Assembly: GCA_965153355.1 (NCBI GenBank)
Contig: OZ231128.1
Coordinates: 27,714,001-27,778,000, forward strand
Source: Flaccisagitta enflata
Taxonomy: Eukaryota; Chaetognatha; Sagittoidea; Aphragmophora
DNA length: 64,000 bases
Reading direction: 5' to 3'
Shown here: piece after piece, positions 42,518-54,920 of the stretch
Position numbering within the stretch: position 1 is the first letter of the stretch
How the letters are laid out: each line of letters opens with the position of its first letter
Translations under genes and position numbers: made by a program
The notes under the pieces: model-generated
Database searches by the model: none
What the model saw: the letters and a program-made list of their open reading frames with translations, nothing else
Told to the model about the DNA's origin: nothing

Positions 42518-43920
42518 GCGCTGTGACTTCCTCTTTCCAACGACGCCTGATATATATTTCTAATCATGGCGGTCTAGAAACGGTCGACCCGTCCGAGAAT
42601 ACTCTAGACAATGATTAATTAACCGGAGGGACGTCAATCCGATAATGAATACAAAGGGGACAACATAGCACGGATGGTTGAGATATCAGATTACAATATT
42701 GATGCATTCAAGGGTGCTTTGCGCGGTCTGCGTATGTTTACTCGTGGATAACCAGGATCTATCGGTGATAGATATAGCGTCAGGAGAGGTAGAGATTTCT
42801 ATCAAAGCGATCCAAAAGCGACACGTCAGTTAGCCAACTTTTAAAACGAAAGGCAAAAGGCCTTCGCGATCGCGGCTGTCTTCGTCGTGGTGTTACAAAC
42901 GGATCTATGCGTCCCTATCTATGTCCCTATGTCCCTATCTATCTATCTATGTGTCCCTTCCATCCAATGAATCAGGAGTGGCTACGGCCCATGATAAGTC
43001 AAGAAATATCCCTAAGTCAATTTACGAATCCGTGAGTTATCAAGACATCCGTGAGTCAGTGAATGACTACCTTGAGTCAAGTGTGAATTGGAATAGACGG
43101 ACGTATCCAAGGGTGGCTCGGTAGGCGATAACATTTACCGCGTGGGAATCAAACGCACAGAGTCTCGTCCGCTTCTGGCGGGCGCGGACACGCTTCAAGC
43201 AACGGACGGAGCTTTTGAGAAGATCGGGAAGAGGTTCGTTTCTGTGTGGATTGATTTATTGAATGGTGCATACTTGTAATCGATGCTTATTGATATACAA
43301 AAATATCACGTTATTAGTGGTTGTGTCAATGAGGGGGCGTTTCTAGTCAGAGACAATTGTGTTTTGAACGGGCCACTTGGTCGCTCGCTACGTTTGTTCG
43401 CTCGCACCGCTCACTTCGCTCGCTCACTCCGTTCACGGGCTCGCTCACTCCGTTCACGGGCTCTCTCACTCACATCGCTCATTCCCTTGTGGGACAATGG
43501 AAAATTTTGTATATGCGTTCACGCTGTGATCGCGTTTCACGGGAACAAACGCGTTTTTCATCTTCACTAGAAACACGCCCTGAGTCCATAAACCCGTCAA
43601 TCCAATCAACGACATGATTCGATTCGCCACGTATTATTTTTTTTTTTTTTTTTTTGCAGAACCCCTAGTGTGACATCTAAATAGAAGTCCATGGCATTGG
43701 CTGCCATCTTATACTTGTTTAAGTGATGGGCTTAACCAGCGATAACTGTGTCTATTTCGCCTCTTGTTTTGTAATCATGAAGCCCGTAAAGTGATCGTCT
43801 CATTGGTCGACCTGATGTCGCGAAATCGTAGATTTATTTCCCAGTATCATCGTAAAAAAGACTTATGGTACACATGCCCGACCAGTTGTTGTAAAAAATT
43901 TACCTGCGAAAGTCTACTTC
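42515..43920. other. No gene recognised
   Basis: Mostly single-copy-looking. 43372-43475 has short repeats of 'cgctcactccgttcacgggc', and a poly-T run lies near 43637. No splice-flanked coding segment was found. Confidence 0.4.
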
Positions 43921-43929
43921 TTTGACTCT

Positions 43930-43936
43930 GTCTGTT

Positions 43937-43985
<49 letters not shown>

Positions 43986-43991
43986 GTGTGT

Positions 43992-44032
<41 letters not shown>

Positions 44033-44085
44033 CTTTATTTTCTGAAACGCGTAACAAGTGTCCTTGGCTCGTCGAATGTCCGCGG

Positions 44086-44147
<62 letters not shown>

Positions 44148-44206
44148 CTCTTGGCGCGCGCGTCGGATGTCTTTGCGTGTAGAAATCGATCTTAATCGTC
44201 CCAGAC

Positions 44207-44260
<54 letters not shown>
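43930..44260. repeat. (CTGT)n and (CT)n arrays
   Basis: CTGT at 43930-43985, CT at 43995-44030, 44089-44143 and 44208-44260. Confidence 0.95.
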
Positions 44261-44263
<3 letters not shown>

Positions 44264-44352
44264 TTTCTCCAAAACATCATCATATTGACACCCAGGAGGG
44301 AAGACGTCTCGAATTGGCCCCCGCGGAATATCTCAATCTTCACTTCATTTTT

Positions 44353-44577
44353 AGTTGCGGATTCGCAAATACAAAAGAGGCTTTGTCCGTCCGTCCGTCC
44401 GTCCGTCGGTCTGTCGATCCGTGAGCACGAGTCAAAAAGTGGGAAAACGAGTGTTTTAGAAGCTCTTTGTGTATATGCCTGTGATCGAAGAGGGGTTGGG
44501 TGGAACCGTTGGGTGTGGATGGGGGTTGGCTGCCCCTGCCCACCCGTCCGCAACGACATTGTGACCCCGCGTCACTT
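44353..44577 (+). mobile_element. Family A element, GTTGCG subfamily
   Basis: AGTTGCGGATTCGCAAAT hairpin (slightly decayed), GTCC array, 'cacccgtccgcaacg' and the GTGACCCCGCGTCAC end. Confidence 0.83.
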
Positions 44578-44583
44578 ATCATT

Positions 44584-44880
44584 TGTGGAGACGCAACTCT
44601 ATAAAAGGCATTGTCTGTCCGTTAGTCTGTTGGTTCATCCGTCCAAGGTGAGCAAGTTGAAAAATATGAAAACGCACATTTATGAAGCTGCAGTTTGGAT
44701 TGATAATGTGTGTTTGTGCGTGTATGTTGGATGGGGGTGTGGATGGGGGCTATATGCCCCTGCCGACCTGTCCGCAACGATATTGTGACCCCGCGTCACT
44801 TATTTTTTCGACGCTTGCTACGCCACTCTTTAAGTACAAGTCACATTGACCGTCGGTCGATTGGTCGATTGGTCCATCAC
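44584..44880 (+). mobile_element. Two further family A copies, the second partial
   Basis: 44584-44800 has 'gagacgcaactctataaaag' and the GTGACCCCGCGTCAC end. 44806-44880 is a start with 'cgacgcttgctacgccact' and a GGTC array only. Confidence 0.7.
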
Positions 44881-45249
44881 AAAACGGTTGTTTTTGAAAA
44901 CATGGATATTCTGGAGCTTTTAGGAGTCGATGCAAAGGTTCTATGTGGTTATTTGAAGTGCCTTTTGCTTCTTCCTTTTTTATTCATTTATTTATATATA
45001 TATATTTTTTTTAAATCGTCCAAAATTTGTGTGACTTACGCGTTTACGTGCATCCAGATTTCTTTTATATTAAGCCGCCTTTCACATTGCTTATTCAATT
45101 ACCATGAAATAAGAGCCGTCGTTTCTCTCATCAGATTTGAATAGTCAATTTTTTTTTTTCTTTTTTTTCAATAGCATCATCAAATGTATGCAATGCTCGC
45201 TCGTCTCTGTTTTATACCTGTACATCCAAATTATTGGTTGATTGCCCAT

Positions 45250-45833
45250 TGTTTTAAACTGGAGGAAGGTATTTAAGTAGCTTAATTTTATTTGACAAAT
45301 TTGATTTTTGGAATGTAAGTTGTTCACTTGATGCTTTTGTCCCCGAGTGTTCCGGTTGCTATGGAAACCAAAATTATTTTTTTGAACATTTATAACAACT
45401 AGAATATCAATATTTTGGCAAATATTATCAGGGAACATTGCTCAGAATCAAATTTGCTACAACTTTCCCATAGTATGTCCTGTAAGAATATTGTTTGTTT
45501 TGCCGTTGCTAGGGAGCATCAATTAGCGGTTGCTAGGTGTGGTGCCCCCTAGCAACGGCCAAACGAGCAATATTCTTACAGAACATACTGTGGGAAAGAT
45601 GTAGCAAATTTAGTTTTGAGTAATGTTCCCTGACAATATTTCTCAGAATATTGATATTTTAGTGGACATAAATGTTTGAAAAAATAAGTTTGGTTTCCAT
45701 AACAACCGAAAAACTCAGGGACAAAAGCATCAAGTGAACAACTTATATTCAAAATATTAAGTTTGTCAAATGAAATTAAGACACTTAAATACCTTCCTCC
45801 AGTTAAGGCTGTTATTCCACGAACCCCACTGTA
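45250..45833. mobile_element. Foldback element, family C, copy 1
   Basis: Almost perfect long palindrome: 'actggaggaaggtatttaag' at the left and 'cttaaataccttcctccagt' at the right. The centre contains ccgttgctaggg and its inverse. The right end is GAACCCCACTGTA. The matching left terminus is lost. Confidence 0.85.
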
Positions 45834-46433
45834 TGCCTGACCGGAGTCCATGAACCGGTAACACCATATTATATTGTTTTGTTGTAGTTTTCTCTATAGG
45901 CATCAAAAGAAATAATTGCTATTTCTTAAAAGTCATTACAGACATGTTACTGAAAAAAGTTTTTTGACTGTACAGTGGCGCACCGCTATTGCACACCCGC
46001 TTATAAGGCATATCCGCCTATAATGTCCCATGAATAGTTTAAAGAGTTATTTCTATATTAGCAATAAGGCTTCATGCTAAGGCATGATATAGCTCAGTCC
46101 CTTGAGATGCGCGCTACTGAAGCTTAACTGTATCTCCTTTTGACTCATTTCAGGACAGAACTATGCTCTTTGGATAGAAATCCTTTTAACATTTGTTTGT
46201 AGGCCTGCTTTTTAGATGGGCCATAGCACCTTTTTTAGCTGGCTGGCCTGCTTTCTGGATGCGCCTAGCACCTCTTTTAGCTGGTTGTGACCGTCCATAG
46301 GTCAGTCGGACAGTCGGACAGTTGGCTGGTCGGTTGGTTGACCAACCAATATCACACCAACATTTCATAATACGCCCGGCGCACCTATTGCCTATTGCCC
46401 TTCTCGCTTTGTGGATCTCTCTGTTTTTGGTTT

Positions 46434-46434
<1 letters not shown>
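45834..46434. other. No gene; pogo-like end fragment
   Basis: 45973-46030 (tacagtggcgcaccgctatt) looks like one end of a pogo/Tigger-type element. Nothing else is recognised. Confidence 0.45.

Positions 46435-46495
<61 letters not shown>
46435..46495. repeat. (CT)n microsatellite
   Basis: About 30 CT units. Confidence 0.97.
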
Positions 46496-46499
<4 letters not shown>

Positions 46500-46753
46500 G
46501 CTCTGGTCCCTCTAGTCTCTTATCTTGGCAGCCCAGTCCTAAGCAATCAGAACAAACCACTTCACAGCTTTTACAAGGCTCTATGTCATTCTGAGACATT
46601 TTAAGGACACGTTTTCCTTTTCGCTCGCCAAACTTGTCAGAACCGTTGATGGTTTTGTTATTTGTCACAGTCCAGACTGTCGCTCGCTAATCTTTATTCT
46701 TGTCACGTTACATTTGATTTTTGTCCGCGTGTTTCTCCATCAGTCCAAATGAA

Positions 46754-46855
<102 letters not shown>

Positions 46856-47380
46856 ACTCATTCCGCAGAATGACAGAGATGTTCCAACTTCATGGAATTC
46901 CAATGCCTGGTTGATACTGGATATAAGAAAAAAGAACAAATACGGAAACACAAGGAATATGATAAAATAACAAACGAAAAAACAAACTCGGAATGACAGA
47001 AATGCGGAAAATATGACGGCGCATGTGATTCGGAATAGCAACTACACCTATTGTTCATTTCACGGGAAAAAAGAGAACGAGGGCAAAAGGTGTTCTCAGT
47101 TGTTTATCGATGGGTTTGTTGCAATAAACACTTCAAATAAAATCAATATTTTGTCGGCTATATTTGCAAACTAGCAACTCCATCGTGTAGAATACTAAGC
47201 TCGTCCATTTGTCTGTTTGTGGGTCCATCAGTCAGTGATGATCCAGTTGGTAGTGTGACTGCAAGCATTTATGACCTTGCCGATTCGGTCAAGGTTATGT
47301 TGCTACTACGAAAATAGATAAACTGTATGGATGAACGGACCAAACTCCTCATGGAGATGCGAAAACGCACGCGATTTTTT

Positions 47381-47568
47381 AGTCGCGTGCTACGCGACTT
47401 TACACTTCGCTTTGTCGGTCCGTCGGTTGGTCGGCCGGTTCCCTTTTTACCTTTTTGGCGTTTCTGAGCTTTTTGAGCTAACTGCTCCTGTTCAAATGCT
47501 CAAGTTACCATCTGTATCACTGCCCCTGCCCACCCGCGGGCGACTGGGGTAGCCGTGTATCTGGCCTG
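47381..47568 (+). mobile_element. Family A hairpin element
   Basis: AGTCGCGTGCTACGCGACT, GTCC/GTCG array, 'cacccgcgggcgactggggt', and ggcctgg end. Confidence 0.88.
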
Positions 47569-48601
47569 GTTTCTCTTTCGCCGAACAGCGCAAATCTAGA
47601 TGATAGATATATCAAAACACAACTCCATACTATGGATCGATCTGATTCAACATTTTTTTGCACTTACGTATGCGATTTAAAATGGATTCGCATTTCATTG
47701 TAGACAATAAAGTTTCAAATGACGGCAAGTTTTCAACTCATCGGTCCTGGTTTTGTTCAAAGACAGGATTTCATTGATTAAACAATTATTGATTAATTCA
47801 CCCTCATCGATGAATGTAATGAGCTTTTGCATTTGATTTATCGGGTTTCTGTCTTTTCCCTTCGCTTCCGGTGCGTCGACCTGATTGCCACATTACTCCG
47901 ATAAACGGCAGTTCTCTCATCCCGTCCGTCTTTCCGTTCATCCGTTTATCCGTCTGTCAACCATCAGTTAAACCAATCGGCGATTGACGCCGCAGGAAGC
48001 GACTGCCAATTCTTTTACTCATCGACCGAACCATCCTTTCTACCAAAAGAATAGGCCCTAATGAACCAAATAACTACTTGCTACAAATTAACGTCACCAC
48101 CCTGAAAAATAAGTAGAAAGACTGCTATTTTCTATTATTCATTTAAAACTAATGGCGCTTACGCTCTGCGCTGCAATAATTGAGAGAAGCTACCAAATTT
48201 CCACATAGTAAACTTTTTTTACATCCCAACACTCTTATTTTTCATTACTTAACAAATATCCAGTGGCCTCAAGGTGTACTTAGGAAAAAATGCATCGCTT
48301 GTGGTGTTTTTCAGTTACTAAAATAAGTTTGGATAAAACTGATGAAATTTTGTTTTTCAAAAAATTATCTTTTGCAATTTATACAAAAACTGCTTACCGA
48401 CACTACAAAGACACCAGTTGCATATCAGTTTCGATCAAAGTTTTTGTACTGGTAGCAACCATTACTATCTTGCTGAAAACAAGATAGTAATTATGGACTC
48501 TCCGGGGTCTGCTTTGGTTGCGATAGTTTATATTATATTATATGTAACTACATCTAATCAGCTATTTTGAATGAAAGATTCAGAGAACTGGTCCCATTTT
48601 T
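47569..48601. other. No gene recognised
   Basis: Single-copy-looking DNA with only short frames. Confidence 0.45.
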
Positions 48602-48725
48602 AGATGCGTCCGTCAGGAACGCATCTCTATAAGAGGGTCTCTCCGTCCGTCGGTTGGTCAGTCCGTGGGTCGGTTGGTCCGTCCGTCCGTTGGTCCGTCC
48701 TTTACTCGTGTACAAAAACCGCGTT
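48602..48725 (+). mobile_element. Family A element, GATGCG subfamily
   Basis: Hairpin AGATGCG...CGCATCT followed by ctataagagg and a GTCC/GTTGG array. The 3' part is missing. Confidence 0.75.
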
Positions 48726-49053
48726 TCTCGGCTGTTTTTGGCCACGGTGAGATCCTATACTGAAACAAATGATCAACCAACATGTTTTGAGAGCCTCATT
48801 TAATACTTAGTCGTTTCACCCGTCTGTTCGTCCATCTGTCTCTCCATATACGTCACATGATCAATACACGCAGAGACACACTCCGGACGCATTGTTGCCC
48901 GGTCGGGCTTGTTTGTATGGTTTCTCGCCCCAAGAAGGTGTGACGTTAATTTGTATCCAGGTGTTATTCGAACCTCGCTAGAGGCTAGAGCACTACATCC
49001 ATTTCTTCATTCAATCTCATATATTTTTACTTTCCCCGTTAGCTACCCTTTTT

Positions 49054-49547
49054 AGGCAGCGGCCCCAAAGGGCCGATGTCCTGTAGGACACATGGGTGAC
49101 ACAGAGGTTGTATGTGCATACATCCGCCCGTCTGTCCATCCCCCCCCCCCCCGAGGCCCCTCTCAGGCCCCAAATTAGCCCTCTCAGGCCCATAATGAGT
49201 CCTCTTAGGCCCAAAACTCAGCCCTCTCAGGCCAAAAATCAGCCCTCTCAGATCCAAAATTAGCTCTCTCTAGCCAAAAATCAGCTTAGTAAGGCCCTAA
49301 ATCAGCCTTGTCAGGCCCAAACTTGACCATTTCAGGCCTAAAATAAGCCCTCTCAACCCTAGAATCTGACCACTTGGGTCTCAATTCAGCCCTCAGGATA
49401 ACCCTCTTAGGTCTCTAGTCTGCCCTCATTCCTGATCTCATTACTGTGCTCCAATCAATCAAATCAGCTCTTAAATGGGCTTTCTTAGGACGTCTGGAAA
49501 TTCACCCCTGTGTCCTACAGGACATCGATCCTTTGGCGCCGCTGCCC
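49054..49547. mobile_element. Foldback element, family B, copy 4
   Basis: AGGCAGCGGCCCCAAAGGGCC arm (one base changed), 'gatgtcctgtaggacacatg', poly-C, about 18 loop repeats of 'cctctcaggcccaaaatcag', and the inverted arm at 49495-49547. Confidence 0.85.
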
Positions 49548-50316
49548 TGCTCTCACTCCACTTCTTCAGCTGATTACTCCAAGCAGGGCATGGGGTACCG
49601 CTGACCATGTGCTATCCTTGGAAGACTAGTTCTTATATTCACAACTGTCTCCGAAAATGTCTTCTTGTCATCACTTTTCATGTCATCACTTCTTGTCATC
49701 TCTTCTATTTTTACTTACCCCGCAAACTCATCTTTCTCTTCTCTTTACTGTTTCCCACTTTCAGTTTGCGAGCCCGAAACATTCCATTTCGGTCTCGTCA
49801 TACTATTTTGGCGAAAAAAAGGTATTTGCCTGTTTTGAGGTCTCGTGTACATGTACATATGTCTATGAGTATGAACGATTTTTTCTGTTGGTGCATTGGC
49901 CTGGTCTGTTGATAAATTATATTTGTTTTTTGTGGTGGATTTATTTCATCTACTACTCTTACTATCTAGATCATATGTTCGTCACCTCTCTTATAGAACA
50001 ATATCTCTACTTCTAATAATTTTTTTTATAAAAAATCTGTGAGATTCAGAAACTAGAGCAAATTTCCGATTAAATGCTGCAAACCGCATTCAATTATCTA
50101 GCGTTTAGAATTGACATGCAATATAAGAATGCTTCTTTGGCTGAAAAATGCAGAAAAAATTTTTTTTCGTTTTTTCTGCCAAACAGGTAGCATTATAGGT
50201 AATATTTCAATTAGCATTAATATCATTCTTGAATTTTTTTTGTTATTCATATTATGATGCCTGTAAGATTTCAATGGTTGATAAGAGCGCGATTGTGACT
50301 CTTTGAAGTTCTACAG
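49548..50316. other. No gene recognised
   Basis: Begins with the recurrent B flank (gggtaccgctgaccatgtgc). The remainder shows no coding signal. Confidence 0.45.
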
Positions 50317-50465
50317 ATCAAAGAGGGAACAAAGTCTGGAGCAGGACTGAAAATGTTCACAATCAAGGGGTGGAAAAAGATCTCGCCATTCTACCTAAAC
50401 TTCCCCTACGAAAGCATGCCAAGACGAATGAAGGCAGTTGCTAATGCGCAAAAGGGTCACACCAG
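50317..50465 (+). CDS. Possible exon of unknown function
   Basis: 149 bases between ttctacag and gtattc, open in one frame: IKEGTKSGAGLKMFTIKGWK, then KISPFYLNFPYESMPRRMKA. Normal amino-acid composition, no repeats, and good splice signals in otherwise featureless DNA. It would be entered in phase 0 and left in phase 2. It does not fit the Ig exons at 52.9 and 59.8 kb by content. No family was recognised. Confidence 0.4.
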
Positions 50466-50847
50466 GTATTCAATGTATATTTTACGTAGAATTTGTATCA
50501 TTTATTGAATAAATTAACTCTCTCTCAAAAAGGTGACAAACTTTTGATCCAGATAGTAGTCTTACCCTCTCCAAATTTATTGCTTCATAAGCTGTTTTCA
50601 CATCAACACAAAATGATGAATGACAAGTGCCTTAATCATATCTTTTTTGAAACTTGAATCTCAGTCTGATCAATAGAATAAGAATGATTCTGATACGGTT
50701 TTTTTCTATGATTTTGTTGGGGAGTCTTTTTTTCTCGCCAAAATGGTTGTTCACTTTGTTTTCCCCCTTTTTCTCTCTCGACTTTTGACTTCTGATTGAC
50801 TCACTTTTTGGCCTTTGGCCTTTCGTCGACGCCACATTCTATTTCCG

Positions 50848-50852
<5 letters not shown>
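50466..50852. other. No gene recognised
   Basis: No coding or repeat structure seen. Confidence 0.45.

Positions 50853-50893
<41 letters not shown>
50853..50893. repeat. (CT)n microsatellite
   Basis: About 20 CT units. Confidence 0.95.
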
Positions 50894-50895
<2 letters not shown>

Positions 50896-51365
50896 ATATA
50901 CACATGTCCATATACTATGGTGGATCCATTCGCTTTCATTCTTCATCTCGTGTTGGATTCGTCTTTTACCTCGACTTTTGTTGCGTACGACGCTCCTCTT
51001 ATCATTTACTCCTCCTCATCATCCTCCTCCTCCTCCTCCTCCTCCTTGTATTTTACTCCGCTTCCTCCTTCTCCATTTTGCTCCTCCGCTTGCCCTGGAA
51101 AAAAAGAGAGGAAATTCGACCTTCGTGGGCAGAAAAGAAAAGAAAAGAAAAGAAAAGTTGTCATCGAGCTTTTTCATAGAAATCTCTTTTTCTTTCTTCC
51201 TCTTCTTATCGACGTCTTTTTTAAACTGGAAAAATCTCCATCGTCCTTTTTTTTCCACGACTCTCTTATTCATATCCAATTGTTAATGAAATTCTCTCGC
51301 CATTTTGTAACCGTCACTTCCCATCTCTTTGTCACCTATTGCGCCCACGTCTTCGTCCTTCAGCC

Positions 51366-51600
51366 TTCTTCTTCTTCTTCTTCTTCTTCTTCTTCTTCTT
51401 CTTCTTCTTCTTCTTTTTCTTCTTCTTCTTCTTCTTCTTCTTCTTCTTCTTCTTCTTCTTCTTCTTCTTCTTCTTCTTCCTTTTCTTTTTCTTCTTCTTC
51501 TTCTTCTTCTTCTTCTTCTTCTTCTTCTTCTTCTTCTTCATCTTCTTCTTCTTCTCTTTCTCCTTCTTCTTCTTCTTCTTTTTCTTCTTCTTCTCTTTGT
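51366..51600. repeat. (TTC)n microsatellite
   Basis: About 75 TTC units with short CTT/TTTTTC breaks. It explains the long Ser, Leu, Phe, Lys and Glu frames on both strands. Confidence 0.97.
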
Positions 51601-51942
51601 ATGTGAGTGTCACCTTCCACTTTACCCTCGCCTTTGTCGTCGTCAACGTTTTTTTTTCGTTTCCAAGTATTTGTGATGTTTTTCTGCTCTTGCTCTCTAC
51701 AACTTCACGACTTCCTCCATCGTCTCTATCGTCTCTATCGTCTCTATCTCTCATTGCACGACTACCGCTGCGTAGTTGGATCTGCATTCTACGAATACGT
51801 GTAGGGAAAAAAAATCAAAATGGCCTCACCTTCTTCTTATCCCGATTCTTCAACATTATCATCATCATCATCATCATCCTCATTATCATCATCCTCATTA
51901 TCGTCTTCAGCTACACTCTCATCTTATAGTGATCATTGTGTC

Positions 51943-52180
51943 TGCTCCTCCTCCTCCTCCTCCTCCTTCTCCTCCTCCGTTCACCATCGACAAATCTCTG
52001 GATATTCGTTGATACAACCCGTTCCCACCATCTCAACCCCACCTCCTCAGCCGCCTCAACTTCAGCTTTCCATCGCATCTCCATCTCCATCTCCATCTCC
52101 GCCTCCATCTTCATCTCCACCCCCACCTTCATCTCCATCTCCATCTCCACCTCCATCTCCATCTCCATCTCCATCTCCGC
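51943..52180. repeat. (TCC)n and (ATCTCC)n arrays
   Basis: TCC at 51943-51975 and ATCTCC/ACCTCC hexamers at 52077-52180. Confidence 0.93.
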
Positions 52181-52903
52181 CATCTTTATTCCGTCTCTTT
52201 CACTCTTCTTTTCCTTTTCCATCGTTTTCCTATCATCTGTTTCCATCAGCTTCAATTTCGTCCTCATTTTTCGATTACGTTGCCTCTCCTACTCACCTTT
52301 CATCATCGCCTTTATCCTTCGCGACGTTATCATCTTCTCATTCATCTTCTCATTCATCCTCTCCTCATCTACCTTCTCCTCTATCAGCATCCCCAACATC
52401 ATCTACCGTCACCACTCTTTATCCTCCACATCCTTCTACACCCCCTTCACCTTCTTCCCCTTCCCCTTCCCTCCAAACTAGCTCTCTGTCGTTGACTCCG
52501 ATCGACCCCACTTCTCGTCCTCGTCCTCTTCCTCTTCGCCGTTCTCTTCGTCCCAACCACCATCACTACCATCACCACCGCCGTCATCCGCGTTATCACC
52601 CTCCTGCGAGTTCTTTCCGCCCTTCGCCTCCTTTCTTTATCCGTGGATTCCTCGTACGTACTCTCCTTCTCCTCTCCTTCTTTCTCTGTTCCCCACCTCG
52701 TCTCCTCCTCGATTTCCTCCTCGTCGGTGCCTCGTCTTCATCTTCTTCTTCTTCTTCGTCTTCTTCTTCCTCTCCTTCGTCGTTGTTTTCCTCGTTCTCT
52801 TCTCCTTCCTCGTCCTCGTCCTCGTCATCATCATCGTCTCTGGCTTTTTCGTCGTCGTCTTCGTCGTTGACCCACCTGGCATCGGCGGCCTTGCCTTTGA
52901 AAG

Positions 52904-52995
52904 GAGTGAGTTTGGCGGTTCCCGTCCATTCTTCTGTCACGTTCGAGTGCAAGTCAAAGATACCAGCAGTCTGGATAAGAGAACACGATGTCAAG
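52904..52995 (+). CDS. First half of an Ig-like domain (exon)
   Basis: Read on the plus strand: GVSLAVPVHSSVTFECKSKI and then PAVWIREHDVK before the gtgaga donor. VTFEC, followed by the core Trp ten residues later, is the B-to-C strand pattern of an Ig domain. The exon ends in phase 0, and the next Ig piece (59761) begins in phase 0 with the matching strands. The start is uncertain. A weak acceptor (tttgaaag) lies at 52903, but the frame is open back to an ATG at 51820 through Ser/Pro-rich repeat sequence that includes a hydrophobic stretch (VRTLLLLSFFLCSPP), so this may instead be a long first exon with a signal-like segment. Confidence 0.65.
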
Positions 52996-53012
52996 GTGAG
53001 AGGCATGAAAGA

Positions 53013-53317
<305 letters not shown>

Positions 53318-53380
53318 CACACTAACACACTCACACACACACACACACACACACACCAACACACATACAGACAGTACGCA

Positions 53381-54330
53381 TAACCTTGGGGGCAAAAAAA
53401 ATGGCGGATTTTTCAAAACAGATTATATCTATCTTAATCTAATGAAAGCTAATCAAAATCGGTGATGGTTTGAAAGCTCTTCAAAAGATCTTTCATTTGA
53501 GCCGTGTCTGGAATTTTTAACTCTAACAATTTAGAAACTAGAGCAGTTTGAACATGACTACTCCTTTTCTGCTCTGACATCATGGTAAGAATGAAAGCCT
53601 AAAAGATATCATCTTAAAACCATAGTAGAAATTCTCTGATTTTAATGAAAATTGAACTGGAATCCGTGAATACCTTCCTCTAACAGCTCCTAAAAAATTT
53701 TCCAAATCGGACAACTTTTTCTATCATTTTCATTATTAGAAAGATCTCAAAATTTTCAAGCAATCTGAGTATCACTGACATAACATGGTTTTTTTCAAGG
53801 ATTGTTGTTATCAAGTTTTGACAAAAATCGTATCAAATTCATGATGATTTTGAAGCTCTGGGAATAATGTTTCAGTTGGAATAGCACATGATAGTATTTA
53901 CCAATTCTGTGGTGAAACAAGTGTAAATACAGCAAACCACTTTAGTTTTAGTATATTTTATTGAGATCTAGAATATGAAACTATGAAAACGCTAGTAAAA
54001 ATCATCAGATAAGCATAAAAATTGGGTTGGTATCAGATGACAGACACTTGAATCACCACCTAAAATTTTGTAGAAATTGGACCGAATTTTCTATCATTTT
54101 TTGAAATTTTTACTTTTTTTATTTCCCTTTTGCAGAGGTACGGGCAGGTCAGAAAAGGAGTAGTCATGTTCAAACTTCTAAACCGTTTGAGTTAAAATTT
54201 CCAGACACGGCTCAAATGAAAGAGCTTTCGAAGAGCTTTCTAACCATCCCCGATTTTAATAAGTTTTTCTTGAATTGAGGTAGATAGAATCTGTTTTAAA
54301 AATCCGCCATTTTTTTTGCCCCAGGGTTAA
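53381..54330. mobile_element. Inverted-repeat element, family D
   Basis: TAACCTTGGGGGCAAAAA at the left and TTTTGCCCCAGGGTTAA at the right. Arms of about 190 bp share ctcaaatgaaag, 'gttcaaac', ggagtagtcatg and aatggcgga. The interior is AT-rich with no coding frame. Confidence 0.85.
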
Positions 54331-54745
54331 TCTTAATATTGATTACTTCAAGTATTTTTATATTTGTAATGTTTAGATATGAGCGCGCTAGCCAAAAATC
54401 GAAGAGCCGAGAAGACGAAAAGGCGCGTCTGGAAAAGGGAAAACATTTCAGAGATTACAAATAGAGGGAGGAGATTGCAAAGATGGGATTGCTTTGATTG
54501 AAAGAGAAATTTTGTGATACGCAATTCCACATGTTTACACTTATCATTTGATCATCAACTTGTTCGCAAGTAATGAATCGTCTTTTTGTGCAATAACAGT
54601 TCTAACTACAGACTACAAACGACTTTAGGTGGTTAGCTCCTGTAAGGATATTTGCTGAGTGATGAGGGGCTCGACATGTGAATTTTCTTTATTTCTTGTG
54701 ATCTGGCTCACTGTGCCACAAGCTAGCACAGTCTCTTGTTCGCTT
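54331..54745. other. No gene recognised
   Basis: No coding or repeat signal. Confidence 0.45.
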
Positions 54746-54750
54746 TCCGG

Positions 54751-54920
54751 CATCTCTCTCCATCTCTCTCCGTCTCTCTCCATCTCTCTCCATCTCTCTC
54801 TATCTCTCTCCATCTCTATCCATCTCTGTCTATCTCTCCCCATCGGCCATCTCTCTCCATCTCTCTCCATCTCTCTACATCTCTCTCCATCTCTCTCCCT
54901 CTCTCTCCATCTCTCTTCAT
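54751..54920. repeat. 10-bp minisatellite
   Basis: About 16 copies of 'catctctctc'. Confidence 0.93.

Noticed and set aside
51820-52903. Ser/Pro-rich extension of the plus-strand Ig exon as a confirmed first exon
   Set aside because: The frame is open, but pyrimidine-rich repeat DNA would be open by chance. The hydrophobic stretch is suggestive only, so it is mentioned but not annotated.
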